Assembly (NCBI RefSeq): GCF_036898095.1
Contig: NC_090767.1
Span: 34,232,480-34,296,479, forward strand
Reading direction: 5' to 3'
DNA: 64,000 nt
Origin: Palaemon carinicauda
Lineage: Eukaryota > Arthropoda > Malacostraca > Decapoda > Palaemonidae
The notes below the pieces were generated by a model. The model was given only the letters and a program-made list of their open reading frames with translations, was not told the DNA's origin and made no database searches. Within the stretch, counting starts at the first letter, position 1; every line of letters begins with the position of its first letter. The translations under genes and the position numbers were made by a program. Of the stretch, positions 1 to 10,477 are shown piece after piece.

Positions 1-583
1 TTTTCTTGAAAAAAGTTGGGGTGTGATCCCCGGTAACCTCAACACTGGGTTGGCTAGCGCTTTTACCGACATGACAAGGTTAGCACTCTGAGACCGACAG
101 TGCTCTTCCTCCCTCTCAGACTATTTCTAAGTCTTAAGTGCGCTTGTGCTCAACAGCCAATTGCCTCCCTGCTAGAACTGCGAAGTGCACAGTTCCATTC
201 AAAGATTCTATTATAATTTTTTTTCTATAAACTGAAGAATGGTTATTGACGTTAAGCTTAACAAATATATATTGCACATGTATAAACAAAGAGTTAAAGA
301 ATATTACATTGAATCTTATCAAAATTATTAGATATATATCAGTGGTGCCGCAGTCATACAGTGCCTATACAAAAGCTGCCAATTCTGATATCAAAACCAT
401 TTTTTAAAGTTTCCGAAAGGCTTGTCAGTTGATAGGCTTGTCGCCTTCAACAAAGTTAATGTCGAAACTTAATTTAAGACTGAGACATTAGTTGCGGAAA
501 AGTACAAATTCAAATCACAAAGTATATACTATTTGGAATAGAGTTCTTTGTCCACAGTTATGACGTCTCTTAAGATTGTGTAG
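1..583. other. Intergenic DNA, no gene seen
   Basis: AT-rich sequence. Only short open frames without recognisable similarity occur. I see no RNA gene or clear repeat. The 3' part may belong to the upstream, more decayed portion of the transposase relic that begins near 584, but I could not read convincing protein similarity there. Confidence 0.5.
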
Positions 584-1321
584 GACAATGGTCAGTCACT
601 TGCCACGCAGGGAAGATGGGACACCATGACGTTTGTGGGCATTATAAATGTTGTAGGGCAGTCCCTCCCTCCAGTGTTTATAATTCCCATACGTTCATCA
701 AACCCAGCTTTCATAAGGAACACAATCTTAGGTTCCAAAGGTATATTACATCCTAATGGCAGCTTGTACGGTGAATACTTCATCCAAGCACTTCAGCATC
801 TTCGTGGGAAATCTGGTTCTTCTCCAGAGAACAAGATTTTTCTAATCAAGGACAATGCAGAACGTTACATGGGCATTCATGTTGTGAAATTTGTAATTAA
901 GCAAGGTTTTGTGATTGTTCCTCTGCATACAACACAAAATCACTAGCCATAGGATGTGAGTGTGTTTAGTATATTCAAGACGTTTCTGTGTGGTCTACTG
1001 AACGATCAGTTTCTCATTCACACCCAATGAATATATAACCATGCCACAGTTGCCGAAGTTAGAGTCTGAGGCTTGGAATAGCGCCACTACTGTCTCCAAT
1101 GTTCCATTGGTTTCAGGACAAATGGTATGTGGCCTTTAAATCATAACATCATTACAAATGATGTGTTTGTGGGACCACAGGTAATAGAGAGACCGGAGCC
1201 ACCTGTGAATTTTTCAGTAGAATTTACTCCAACTTCGGATGGAGAGGTCTTAAATATCTGGAGGCTAAACTCAGCATTATACATTCATAATCCATCTTCC
1301 ATACACCCGGTTACCTTTTGA
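584..1321 (+). pseudogene. Relic of a pogo/Tigger-type DDE transposase
   Basis: In life this would be the catalytic half of a Tc1/mariner-superfamily (pogo/Tigger/jerky-like) transposase that cuts and pastes DNA in the nucleus. One forward frame reads through typical family blocks in order. A FVGIINVVGQSLPPVFIIP-like strand starts near 629. LIKDN carries the second catalytic Asp at 851-853. A proline-rich PLHTTQNH block is followed by a DVSVF-like motif whose Asp lies at 953-955. A GFRTNGMWPLNHNI block at 1109-1150 corresponds to the family's 'GF+ATGIxPxN' segment. All blocks are in the same frame, but stops at 944-946 and 950-952 sit directly around the third catalytic residue, with further stops downstream. 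The N-terminal DNA-binding domain is missing. It is therefore a dead fragment. Family assignment is from recognised motifs, not a search. Confidence 0.75.
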
Positions 1322-1741
1322 TGCGATGGTGAAACCATGTCCTCATGTGGACCCTGGGACGTCCATCTCCCCCTCCATTCCAGACCATAGTAGGTCAAGC
1401 CAATCTTCCGGACAGTTGACATTTAAGAGTGTCAGGCCATTCTCCAAGGCTGCTCTTTGTCCTTATGGAAAGGAAAGTAAGATGGTACAAGCTTGCACTC
1501 TGATTGAGAATGAGAAGGCCCTCACAGATCTGAGAATAAAGGCAGAGATGAGAAAGAAGATATGGTAAAAAATTAAGGTATTGTCTGTAAGGAAGGCATT
1601 GCGAGAGAAGAAACTGTGTGCAATGTACAGGAAGTCTGTCCACATAGAGCGAGAAGGTGAGGAGGAGGACTTGGATGAGGTTTCTATGCAGCTTGTTGAC
1701 TCCTCAGAGTATTCAGATGGGGTGTATGAATACTAGAGCAA
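1322..1741. other. Spacer between two transposon relics
   Basis: No convincing gene. Short open frames at 1326-1568 (+) and on the opposite strand have no recognisable domain. The stretch may include decayed parts of either neighbouring transposon relic. Confidence 0.4.
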
Positions 1742-2576
1742 TTGGATAGATTTTCTGTACCATTTGTTGAGAAAAAACCGGATGTGAAGGACTGTACTGA
1801 TGATGCTGTCCCTCTTAGCAGAACAACATACGATTTGCAACGCTTGCTTACCAGAATGCATAAAATATCACACAAGGTAGGGCTGAAGATAAATAGAAGA
1901 AAGACAGAGATGATCGAACTGAGAATTCAATGGAAGATGAAATATTTTTGGAAGGAGAAAGGATTAATGAGGTAGAATCATTTAATTATTTAGGAACAAT
2001 GATCTCATATACAGGCTCTTTAGGATTAGAGTTTAGTGAAAGATTGAAAAAAAAAAATCAGACAATGGCTAGGTGAAGTAAAATTTTGAAATTAAATCGC
2101 CTGAAATTTCATATAAAACTCAGACTATATATCAGTTTAGTGGGATCAGTGTTACTCTATGGACATGCGTCATGGTGTGACAATGAAACAATCTCCAATA
2201 GATTTAGTAGATTTGGGAATAAAGCCTTCAGAAGGATATTGTGAGTTAAATGGCAGGACAGGATTAGAAATGAAAATGTAGGAGAGATTACTAGAGTACC
2301 ATATGGGGAGGAGATCATGATGAGGGGTAGATGGAGATGGTTTGAGCATGCTCTTCGCACTCCTCACGAGAAATTAGTTCACCAAACGCTTATTTTGGCT
2401 CCACAAGGCACTAGAAGGAATGGAAGACTCAAGCCTACATGGCTTAAGACTATAAAGCGCGAAATAAGAGATGATGAATGGAGAAGTATTGAATTAAAAG
2501 CCCAAGACAGAGACGACTGGCGAAATCTAACCGAGGCCCTTTGCGTTAATAAGCGTAGGAGTTGATGATGATGATG
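1742..2576 (+). pseudogene. Non-LTR retrotransposon reverse transcriptase, C-terminal fragment
   Basis: This is the end of a LINE reverse transcriptase with its 3' tail. A CTDDAVPLSR segment (TDD encoded at 1796-1804) stands where the catalytic (F/Y)xDD box is expected. It is followed by a DLQRLL..KVGLKINRRKTEMI block, the usual palm region after that box. The frame then shifts by about 1940-1969 and continues with VESFNYLGTMIS, VGSVLLYG, RGRWRWFEHALR and APQGTRRNGRLKPTW blocks, typical of the C-terminus of many invertebrate LINEs. It is interrupted by stops near 2072 and 2239. The reading ends at a stop at 2563-2565 that is itself the first unit of a TGA microsatellite tail (2563-2576), as in RTE-like elements. 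No endonuclease or upstream RT motifs were found, so it is 5'-truncated and inactive. The exact clade is uncertain. Confidence 0.75.
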
Positions 2577-2591
2577 CATTTTACAACCATA

Positions 2592-2640
2592 TGTTTTGTT
2601 TTGTTTTGTTTCAGCATTAATTCTTTTTTTTTTTTTTTTT
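2592..2640. repeat. GTTTT pentamer run and T17 homopolymer
   Basis: A short run of TTTTG units (2592-2610) is followed after ten bases by a 17-base T tract (2624-2640). It lies just after the LINE 3' end. It could be the poly(A) end of another, reverse-strand retroposed sequence, but no body was recognised. Confidence 0.6.
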
Positions 2641-3909
2641 AAAGGGAACTCTGTTCTTGGTGTGCTATTTTTCCGGGTCTTGACCATCACGGAAAACAGA
2701 AGGTTATTCTTTCATTCCACTGTACGAATTCGGTTCTTTCCAGGGACACCTTTATTTTCTCCACCGGAACAGTATAAGAGTTTGGTAACCACCAAGGGGG
2801 TCACCAAGAGACAGGCTGACCTGGTTAAGATTTAATCACCTCTGATTGTCTTCAATATGCACTTATGAACCTGCAGTAGCCTACAAGTTAGGGTATATAC
2901 TTAAAGGCATATATTTTAATATTGTTTTGCTCAGATATTACTTTTTGTATCAATATTTCTAGTTTTTATGGCTTTCAAAAACAATGGTCGATGTTCTCTT
3001 ACTCCCCAGTTAGTGTTCCTCTATAGTTGAGATCCCAAAAATATTTAGGTGCAAAATGTGACACTTAATTTCTGAGTACAGGATTTATGAGTATACCATA
3101 TATGGGCTATGCTGTGTAGTTTTTTGTGGGTATATTTTGCACTCTCTCTACTATAAAATGGAATATTTATGAGAGGATTTCTAGTCATAGATTGGTGTTC
3201 CACTTCCTTGCCCTTTCCCAAGGCAATTCAGACCTCCCTCTTAGTAATCAATTAAAACCACAAATGCAGACACCTGTAGTTAATATTATGCATTATGAAT
3301 TACGTAAGTTAATTGTGTTTTGGTGTCTGTTAAAACTGAAACAAATGACATCAGTAGGCATACGAGATGATTGGCTGTCTTGTGTTAATGAATGGCTGGC
3401 AGGGGCGAGTTATCATGAATGAATTACCAGTCAAGTAGATTTGTAGCTCTTTTTTGAACTGCTTTACCTCCCATCTTACTCTAAGTAACTTTGAACTCAC
3501 TCTCAGTAATGTAATAACTATAGAAAATTAAAGCAACTTTAAACAGTATTTCCTTATATGAAACAGGTGAAATTGGAAGGAGACTTTACTTTGATTTACT
3601 GCCTGATACAAATTAAACAGATCAAATGAGTTCCCCTTATTTGTGAATGACAATTAGTCTTGAACTGGACACCAAAGTCAACGGGTTTAAAACAGATCTA
3701 TTTAACAAACATAAATGTTGTAATATCTTCACCTTTTGTATTTTATCCAGTAAGCTGAAGAATAAATGAGTGAAAATCAGGAGTCTATGAACTGGCAGCA
3801 CTGTATATATTGACAATCTGATTACGGAAAGAGAGTGTTGGTGCATCATCCCCAGACACACTGCTTTACACAGTAGAAGAGAAAGCCAGTGTGCTTAAAG
3901 GTAACTATT
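2641..3909. other. Intergenic DNA, no gene seen
   Basis: AT-rich, with only short unrelated open frames (the longest is 98 codons at 3126-3422 without a recognisable domain). No RNA gene, tandem repeat or transposon motif could be supported. Confidence 0.5.
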
Positions 3910-3913
3910 TTAA

Positions 3914-3928
3914 CCCTGGATAGGTACG
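3914..3928 (+). repeat. Left terminal inverted repeat of TTAA element
   Basis: CCCTGGATAGGTACG, an exact inverse of 7832-7846 and identical in orientation to the end at 62168-62182. Similarity between the two ends stops after these 15 bases. Confidence 0.9.
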
Positions 3929-3946
3929 CTCCTCGGACACCCCTTT

Positions 3947-3979
3947 AAGGGTATACTCGGACGCGAACGACCCCGACGC
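3947..3979 (+). repeat. Subterminal 33-bp motif, left copy
   Basis: Starts AAGGGTATACTCGG and ends CGACCCCGACGC. It matches 7629-7661 in direct orientation with four mismatches, and 62355-62387 in inverted orientation. Subterminal repeats of this kind are often transposase binding sites; that role here is inference. Confidence 0.75.
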
Positions 3980-4914
3980 CAAAAAAAATTCTTGAAAAAT
4001 CAGTTTTTGCAGTAACCTCCTTTTTTCTTTTGCCAAAAAAATCTTCAATGAATGCTTAAAACAACTGTAAAGATAAATACTACTCATCTGCAGAAAAAAT
4101 ATTTATTATAAATATTTTAAAAAATTAAGTAGAAAAAAAAAGACCTGACATAAAAATTCATAAAAAAAAGTTTATACATATATACACAAATCCTTTTAGG
4201 AATTGATTCTTGAATGTTTAGGACACATCTTGATGTATTTTGGATTAAGTCAGACCCATGGAGGTGAAGATCTGAAATGAGAAAAAAAGGGTAACTTTTT
4301 TTGGCCAAAAAAATTTGTCCAAATTTCATGAATTTTTTTGGGTACCCAAATGAAATAGGAAGTGGCTAATTTTTTTAGGGAATAAACATATGTTATCCTA
4401 AAATAGAAATATGTAAAAAAAATCTTCATTATTTTGTAAATTACATTTATATCAGGGGCCATATCTAAAGGTAATTTTTTGAGTACTTAGAAATTTCGTA
4501 AAAAAATACATATATTTAATATATAATATGATATTTATGCAGGTAAAAATATACCAAAATATCACAAATTCTATAGGGAACAAGAATATATATAGATAGG
4601 GCAGCTTACGCTTCGGATATGTCCACAAAATGGCCGCCAACCACACTGACTCAGACTCCCTAATCTGCCACTTGAAATGTAGGAAGGGTATGTCAATTTC
4701 AAGGTGTTATTTACTAATCTAATTATTATTGGATATGCATAAAAATTGTATGGTGGGTTGCTGGATAATTGTCGATTATTTTACGACTATAAAATTAAAA
4801 TTCTGACCCAAAAAAATTTTTTTGAAGGGAAATAAAATCGAAAAAAAAAAATGTAAAACAATATAATATTTTAGCTAAAAAAATTTGATGATATTCAATC
4901 AAAAAAAAAAGTAA
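3980..4914. other. AT-rich left spacer of the TTAA element
   Basis: Strongly AT-rich with many A and T runs of 5-10 bases. No gene. It does not share the 375-bp monomer, although its last part (from about 4600) shows loose echoes of the monomer's A-rich blocks. Confidence 0.5.
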
Positions 4915-7610
4915 ACAAAATTTTCCGACAAATAAACATCTAGAGGAATCATTACTCTGTGATAGTTCCTTAGTACGTAGTAATTTTGAAAGAATTGGGA
5001 AAAAACGAAAAAATGGCAATCACCGGAAAATCGAACACATACCTATATATACGCCATATCTGGCTAAAAAAAAGATAGGCATGGGTAGCCAGATCATCTA
5101 GAAACACTTTCCAACACTATAAAAATATAAGTTTTGCGACACTACTTGCCAATTCCTTACGGTAACATGACTAAGCAAAAAAATGCAAAACAAATAAAAA
5201 GGGGCACTCGCGGAAAAATGGCTAACATTCTAATATACGGCATTTCAGAAAAAAAAAAATTCAGCCACGTGCTAGGCAAACCATCAAGGCACATTTTCCG
5301 ACAAATAAACATCTAAATGAATAATTACTCTGTGATAGTTCCTTAGTACGTAGTAAATTTTGAAAGAAATGGGAAAAAACGAAAAAATGGCAATCACAGG
5401 AAAATCGAACACATACCTATATATACGCCATATCTGGCTAAAAAAAGAAGATAGGCATGGGTAGCCAGATCATCTAGAAACACTTTCCAACACTATAAAA
5501 TTATAAGTTTTGCGACACTACTTGCCAATTCCTTACGGTAACATGACTAAGCAAAAAAATGCAAAACAAATAAAAAGGGGCAATCGTGGAAAAATGGCCA
5601 TTCTAATATACGGCATTTCAGAAAAAAAAAATTCAGCCACGTGCTAGGCAAACCATCAAGGCACATTTTCCGACAAATAAACATATAAATGAAATATTAC
5701 TCTGTGATAGTTCCTTAGTACGTAGTAATTTTGAAAGAAATGGGAAAAAACGAAAAAATGGCAATCACAGGAAAATCGAACACATACTTATATATACGCC
5801 ATATCTGGCTAAAAAAAAATAGGCATGGGTAGCCAGATCATCTAGAAACACTTTCCAACACTATAAAAATATAAGTTTTGCGACACTACTTGCCAATTCC
5901 TTACGGTAACATGACTAAGCAAAAAAATGCAAAACAAATAAAAAGGGGCACTCGCGGAAAAATGGCTAACATTCTAATATACGGCATTTCAGAAAAAAAA
6001 AAATTCAGCCACGTGCTAGGCAAACCATCAAGGCACATTTTCCGACAAATAAACATCTAAATGAATAATTACTCTGTGATAGTTCCTTAGTACGTAGTAA
6101 TTTTGAAAGAAATGGGAAAAAACGAAAAAATGGCAATCACAGGAAAATCGAACACATACCTATATATACGCCATATCTGGCTAAAAAAAGAAGATAGGCA
6201 TGGGTAGCCAGATCATCTAGAAACACTTTCCAACACTATAAAATTATAAATTTTGCGACACTACTTGCCAATTCCTTACGGTAACATGACTAAGCAAAAA
6301 AAAGGCAAAACAAACAAAAAGGGGCACTCGTGGAAAAATGGCCATTCTAATATACGGCATTCCAGAAAAAAAAAAATTTCAGCCACGTGCTAGGCAAACC
6401 ATCAAGGCACATTTTCCGACAAATAAACATATAAATGAAATATTACTCTGTGATAGTTCCTTAGTACGTAGTAATTTTGAAAGAAATGGGAAAAAACGAA
6501 AAAATGGCAATCACAGGAAAATCGAACACATACTTATATATACGCCATATCTGGCTAAAAAAAAAAAATAGGCATGGGTAGCCAAATCATCTAGAAACAC
6601 TTTCCAACACTATAAAAATATAAGTTTTGCGACACTACTTGCCAATTCCTTACGGTAACATGACTAAGCAAAAAAATGCAAAACAAATAAAAAGGGGCAC
6701 TCGCGGAAAAATGCCCAACATTCTAATATACGGCATCTCAGATGGAAAAAAAAGACATGCACGTGTTAGCCCAACCATCAAGGCACACTTTCTAACACAT
6801 AAACATGAAAAAAAAATCAATAATATACGGCAATTCCTTACTACGTAGTAAATTTTTACAAATATTGAAAAAAAACAGAAATTGGCAACCGCAGTTAAAT
6901 ACCCAATATACCAATAACTACGTCGTATCTGACAAAAACAAAATCATGCATGGGTAGCCAGATCATCTAGACACACTTTCCAACACTAAAAAAGCAAAAG
7001 TTTTACGATACTATTTCGCAATATCTTACGGAAAAATGACTTGGCAAAAAAATTTAAAAAAATGAAAAAGGGACACTCGCGGTAAAATGCCCGACATTCT
7101 AATATACGACATCTCAGATAAAAAAAAAGACATGCACGTGTTAGCCCAACCATCAAGGCACACTTTCTAACACATAAACATGAAAAAAAAAATGAATAAT
7201 ATACGGCAATTCCTTACTACGTAGTAATTTTTACAAATATTGAAAAAAAACAGAAATTGGTAACCGCAGTTAAATACCCAATATACCAATAACTACGTCG
7301 TATCTGACAAAAACAAAGTCATGCATGGGTAGCCAGATCATCTAGACACACTTTCCAACACTAAACAAGCAAAAGTTTTACGACACTATTTGGCAATATC
7401 TTACGGAAAAATGACTTGGCAAAAAAATGAGAAAAAATGAAAAAGGGGCACTCGCGGTAAAATGGTCCTCGTGGTGATGAACGACATTTTAACTAAAAAA
7501 AAAATCATGCACATGGTAGCCAAATAATCCACCAAGACTTTCCACAACTGATAACCTATACAAGTTGCACCATTCTACGACAATTTCATAATACGTAATA
7601 ACTTTGATAA
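4915..7610. repeat. Internal tandem satellite, about 375-bp dimeric monomers
   Basis: About seven head-to-tail copies. The landmark GTTTTGCGACACTACTTGCC starts at 5131, 5507, 5875, about 6250 and 6624, and its diverged form GTTTTACGA starts near 7000 and 7374, giving spacings of 368-376. Each monomer splits into two related halves of about 187 bp. One contains CCTTACGGTAACATGAC and ATATACGGCATTTCAG; the other contains CCTTAGTACGTAGTAA and ATATACGCCATATCTGG at matching places. The right-most two copies are a more diverged subfamily with the palindrome TACTACGTAGTA. Short open frames of 60-77 codons recur per monomer but break at A-run length changes, so I do not call them genes. Confidence 0.9.
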
Positions 7611-7770
7611 TTATGCAAACTACCTTAGAAGGGTAAACTCGGTCGCGCTCGACCCCGACGCGTCTCAGAAATCGGGGAAGGAGTACAGCTACAGCAATGC
7701 ACATCTGGACACTACTAGAGCGTGTAGGGGAGACACCTCCTGCAGGTCGATCACCCACAAATTCAGTCAC
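7489..7770 (-). other. Recurrent 93-codon open frame in the TTAA element, unlikely gene
   Basis: An ATG-started frame of 93 codons, present at the equivalent place in the second element (62246-62527). The two products differ at only a few residues. No domain, signal peptide or family is recognised. It covers the right subterminal region, including the 33-bp motif, so its conservation is explained by the two elements being recent copies. I list it because it is the only intact frame shared by both copies. Confidence 0.2.
7629..7661 (+). repeat. Subterminal 33-bp motif, right copy
   Basis: Direct repeat of 3947-3979 with four differences. It lies about 185 bp inside the right terminus, whereas the left copy lies about 33 bp inside its end. 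Confidence 0.75.
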
Positions 7771-7813
7771 GGGGGTGAGTCACGTGAGAAAAACCTCTTT
7801 TTTTTGACGCTCG

Positions 7814-7829
7814 GGGTCGCAAACGACCC
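7814..7829. other. Perfect 6-bp-stem hairpin next to the right terminal repeat
   Basis: GGGTCG, a four-base loop CAAA, then CGACCC. The second element has the same stem with loop TTCG at 62185-62200, so the stem is kept while the loop differs. Confidence 0.7.
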
Positions 7830-7831
7830 AT

Positions 7832-7846
7832 CGTACCTATCCAGGG
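7832..7846 (-). repeat. Right terminal inverted repeat of TTAA element
   Basis: Exact reverse complement of 3914-3928, followed directly by TTAA at 7847-7850. Confidence 0.9.
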
Positions 7847-7940
7847 TTAAAACTCAATAATAGCTGAACACTTTACAGTGTTCACACTGTACAAATTAGG
7901 TAATACTTTATCGAGGTTGCTATGGAAATATGCCTAGAAA

Positions 7941-8140
7941 GACTTAAATCCAGCAATATTTCACCTTTATCTCTCGTTAAAAAATCCAACCAATCACGAT
8001 CGACCTGACTCTTGAAAACATCTCTCTGCTATGCAGTATGATAAAGATTTAAATCAAGCAATATGGCACCTTTATCTTTCATGACCACATTGCAATCGGC
8101 CTGACTTCTTAAAACATCTCTCTGTTATGCAGTACAATAA
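7941..8140. repeat. Two-copy tandem duplication of about 100 bp
   Basis: Copy one (7941-8044) and copy two (8045-8140) share in order a TTAAATC.AGCAATAT block, CACCTTTATCT, a TCGRCCTGACT block and ACATCTCTCTG.TATGCAGTA. They differ by scattered substitutions and an internal deletion of about 8 bp. It lies between the TTAA element and the DIRS element. No gene. Confidence 0.75.
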
Positions 8141-8224
8141 GTACATCTTGGTTCCACCTACCTGTACAGTAAGATCTATGAACAAATACGAAGGCAAACT
8201 GATGCTCTCATGTTGTTGTATAAT

Positions 8225-8572
8225 GCTTTTTTTGGGTTCAGCCATGTCTTCCTGATTGAAGGTTCATTTAGGTAGCTTTTTAAGGGATATTTGGCTACAG
8301 TGATATTCCCAGAGAATTAACCACAGGTTTCCAGAATTCTACCTCCTGGCGCGAGTATCCTTAATATAACTTAAAAGGATATCGCATAATATCAGTGGAC
8401 GTATTTCTTGATACGACACATAGCAATCCTCACCTCGAATAGATTTTACGCTTTGAGGCGGAAGAGTGGTGAAAATGAGAGGGAGCCGTTATCAAGGTTA
8501 CCCGGTGGATTCCCTCCCAGTACTACTACGGCGTATAATTCCTTTTAACATAGCCATTTAAGCACAGGGTTC
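8225..8572 (+). repeat. Left inverted terminal repeat of the DIRS element
   Basis: Inverse of 14964-15314 with roughly four-fifths identity by eye. Shared landmarks are AAGGGATATTTGGCTACAG, TTAACCACAGGTTTCCA, GAGTATCCTTAATATAACTT, GATATCGCATAATATCAG and ATAGATTTTACGCTTTGAGG. The outermost part (about 8226-8250, GGGTTCAGCCATGTC) is matched by the first half of the internal complementary region rather than by the right terminus. Confidence 0.9.
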
Positions 8573-8915
8573 TCCCATGTTGCTCTGGGTGTTGTTACTG
8601 TTTTCAAAGAATATTATCATGCAATCTCTAGCATCTTCATCCTCTGTTAAGTTGAATATTTAATCTTTCCTGTGTATAATTTTTTGGCTCCCTTCTCACA
8701 GTTAAATGAACATAATTTAGGGGTTTTAAGCGGAGCAGTGCCCTCACCGGAAGTGGCTATTCTAGGCCGCTGTTGTACGCCATAAATGCTTTATTTAGTT
8801 AGCAGTACGACGTTTCCGGTAATTAGCTATAAAGATGTTCTAGCTAGTTAGGCAAAATTATACTAGTGAGATTAAGCTTTACACATATAATATTTCCTCT
8901 TCCAAATAAACATTT

Positions 8916-8986
8916 CTATCGTATACGATAGAGCCTCGGTGGTACTAGCGTAGCCGAGATCCCGACTCGGGTTAGGCTAGCCTAAC
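8916..8986. other. Pair of exact 16-bp palindromes
   Basis: CTATCGTATACGATAG at 8916-8931 and GTTAGGCTAGCCTAAC at 8971-8986, separated by 39 bases that also contain a CCCGACTCGGG hairpin. Both are perfect without a loop. They may be protein binding sites in the element's leader or chance; function unknown. Confidence 0.7.
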
Positions 8987-9308
8987 TCGTTTTAGTATAC
9001 ATTAGTAACGTTATCCCCCGTTTAACCAATTGTATCGTTTTTATTAAATCGGTCGGAGATATAGATGTCTCCTAGAATTACTAGTATAATTCGATACGTT
9101 TCTCTATTAGAGAAATGAGGATAAACCCCTCCTTTACCCTGAGTGCCGCCAGGCCAGGCGACAACCCTATCTTCCGTCATCGCCATTGAGTAGTGTACTC
9201 TGGCTTGACTTGGATAGTGTTTTCTGTCGATCTTCTTTGCCGACGAGTATCCCGGCTTTGAAATACGACAGTAACTCACGGTATTCTGTCTTGTTGCATT
9301 GTTGTTGG

Positions 9309-9532
9309 CATAGGAAGTTCGGCTTCCCTTGTCCACAACCGAAAGTGGGTAGTATAATTGCCGCCACCTTTTTCCCTTGTGGTCTAGAAGACATATCTTA
9401 TATCCAGCAATGTCTCATGCTAGGGAATCGTTATTCTTTTGCCGTCCAAGACGGCGCCGGTATAGGGAACTATGCTTCCTTGATTTACAGTCGAAAGTAG
9501 AAGGCATACCTGCCACCACCTTTCTCTGTAAA
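9309..9532 (+). repeat. Diverged two-copy duplication in the DIRS leader
   Basis: A block with CATAGGAAGTTCGGCTTCC...CCGAAAGTGGGTAGTATAATTGCC...CACCTTT (from 9309) recurs 152 bp later as TATAGGGAACTATGCTTCC...TCGAAAGTAGAAGGCATACCTGCC...CACCTTT. Similarity is moderate and was judged by eye. Confidence 0.4.
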
Positions 9533-10477
9533 ATATAAGACCCTTTCTCCCTCCCTTCTGTCCTTTAGTGACGGCCTAGCCGTTATTATTCCTGTAGCTG
9601 GTATTCTACAATCACCACGCTTGCCGGGTTGACTGGGTTACAGGGCGGGCTCCTATAAAGGCGGTTAGGTTGCCGCTTCGACCATCTCCCTAAAGGAAGC
9701 TAAGCTCCGTGAAAGGTTGAGCCGGCCCTGGCGGCTGCCAGTTGGAAAGCCATTATACTTTTGAGTAATCTTCAGTCCTCTCCTGGAATGCCATCCATAA
9801 ACCTTGTAACCGGCAGTACAGCCGGCAAGAGAAATTGTGGCTGGATGGAAGCTAGAATCTATGAATTCCTCCCTTTCCATTTGAATCCTCATTCTGGAGA
9901 GAAGGCAGTAGAGACAGTAGTCCCTACACCCCTAATTATTGTACTGAACTATAATAATACTGTAGTCTTTCTTTCTCTCTCTCTCTATCAGCTAGTGCCG
10001 CCAGGTACTAGCCTAACTAAGTAGCATACCGACAAAATTACAGTATAAGACAATACAGTAGCCAGTACTCCCGCAGTATAACAATACAGTAGTTAGAAAA
10101 CTACATTATATAATGATATAGTAGTATGAAATTTCCAATATACTCTGTGTATCCTTCCATGGTCCATTGTTGAGACCGCTTAAAAAATCTTGTGGTGAAT
10201 TATTCCTTCAACATTCTGAGGATCCTAGATCATCGTAACACCAATGATTACCTGTCAGTATTAACATCTTACAAGTGGTGAAGTTAGTGCTAGTATCCAG
10301 TGACTCGGGCTCTACGTACGAGAGTTATTCCACTCTGTATTTTCACTAATAAGGAAACTAAAAATATTAATATTGTAGGTCACAGCAATTCCTTGGAGAG
10401 GAAACACACATATGTGTCTTCCCTACTTCTTTTCTAGCTTACTATCCTGAACTATGATAAATAATAGTAAAGTATAC

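Larger units (their letters stand above)
3910..7850. mobile_element. Complete non-autonomous piggyBac-like TTAA element carrying a satellite
   Basis: The element body (3914-7846, 3933 bp) begins CCCTGGATAGGTACG and ends with its exact reverse complement. It is flanked on both sides by TTAA (3910-3913 and 7847-7850), the target and duplication used by piggyBac transposases, whose ends also begin with CCC. No transposase frame exists inside, so it would depend on an enzyme supplied in trans. From the left: terminal repeat; subterminal motif (3947-3979); AT-rich spacer to about 4914; tandem 375-bp satellite (about 4915-7610); second copy of the subterminal motif (7629-7661); hairpin (7814-7829); terminal repeat. 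A second inverted copy starts at 62164. That copy shows the right end is a genuine element boundary, because it sits in unrelated 19-bp satellite DNA. piggyBac assignment is inferred from TTAA and the terminal CCC only. Confidence 0.8.
8573..10477. other. DIRS 5' region, no recognisable coding sequence
   Basis: Lies between the left terminal repeat and the first gag-like block. The longest frames (104 codons at 9186-9500 and on its opposite strand) show no known domain. It holds two exact 16-bp palindromes (8916-8931, 8971-8986), a diverged duplication with an offset of 152 bp (about 9309-9380 against 9461-9532), and a short CT microsatellite near 9973. It probably contains the promoter and leader of the element; no motif proves this. 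Confidence 0.45.

Noticed and set aside
5134..6848. Recurring basic 60-77 codon frames in the 375-bp monomers, and a 112-codon frame at 63421-63759 on the minus strand
   Set aside because: They are one frame of an A-rich repeat, broken wherever A-run length changes, with no domain. Treated as part of the repeat.
8930..8990. Possible tRNA-like or SINE promoter sequence around the two palindromes
   Set aside because: I could not fit A-box and B-box consensus sequences at a proper distance, and no acceptor-stem pairing is visible.
9186..9500. A 104-codon open frame in the DIRS leader, with an overlapping frame of the same size on the other strand
   Set aside because: No recognisable domain and equal openness on both strands over part of it; not supported as a gene.
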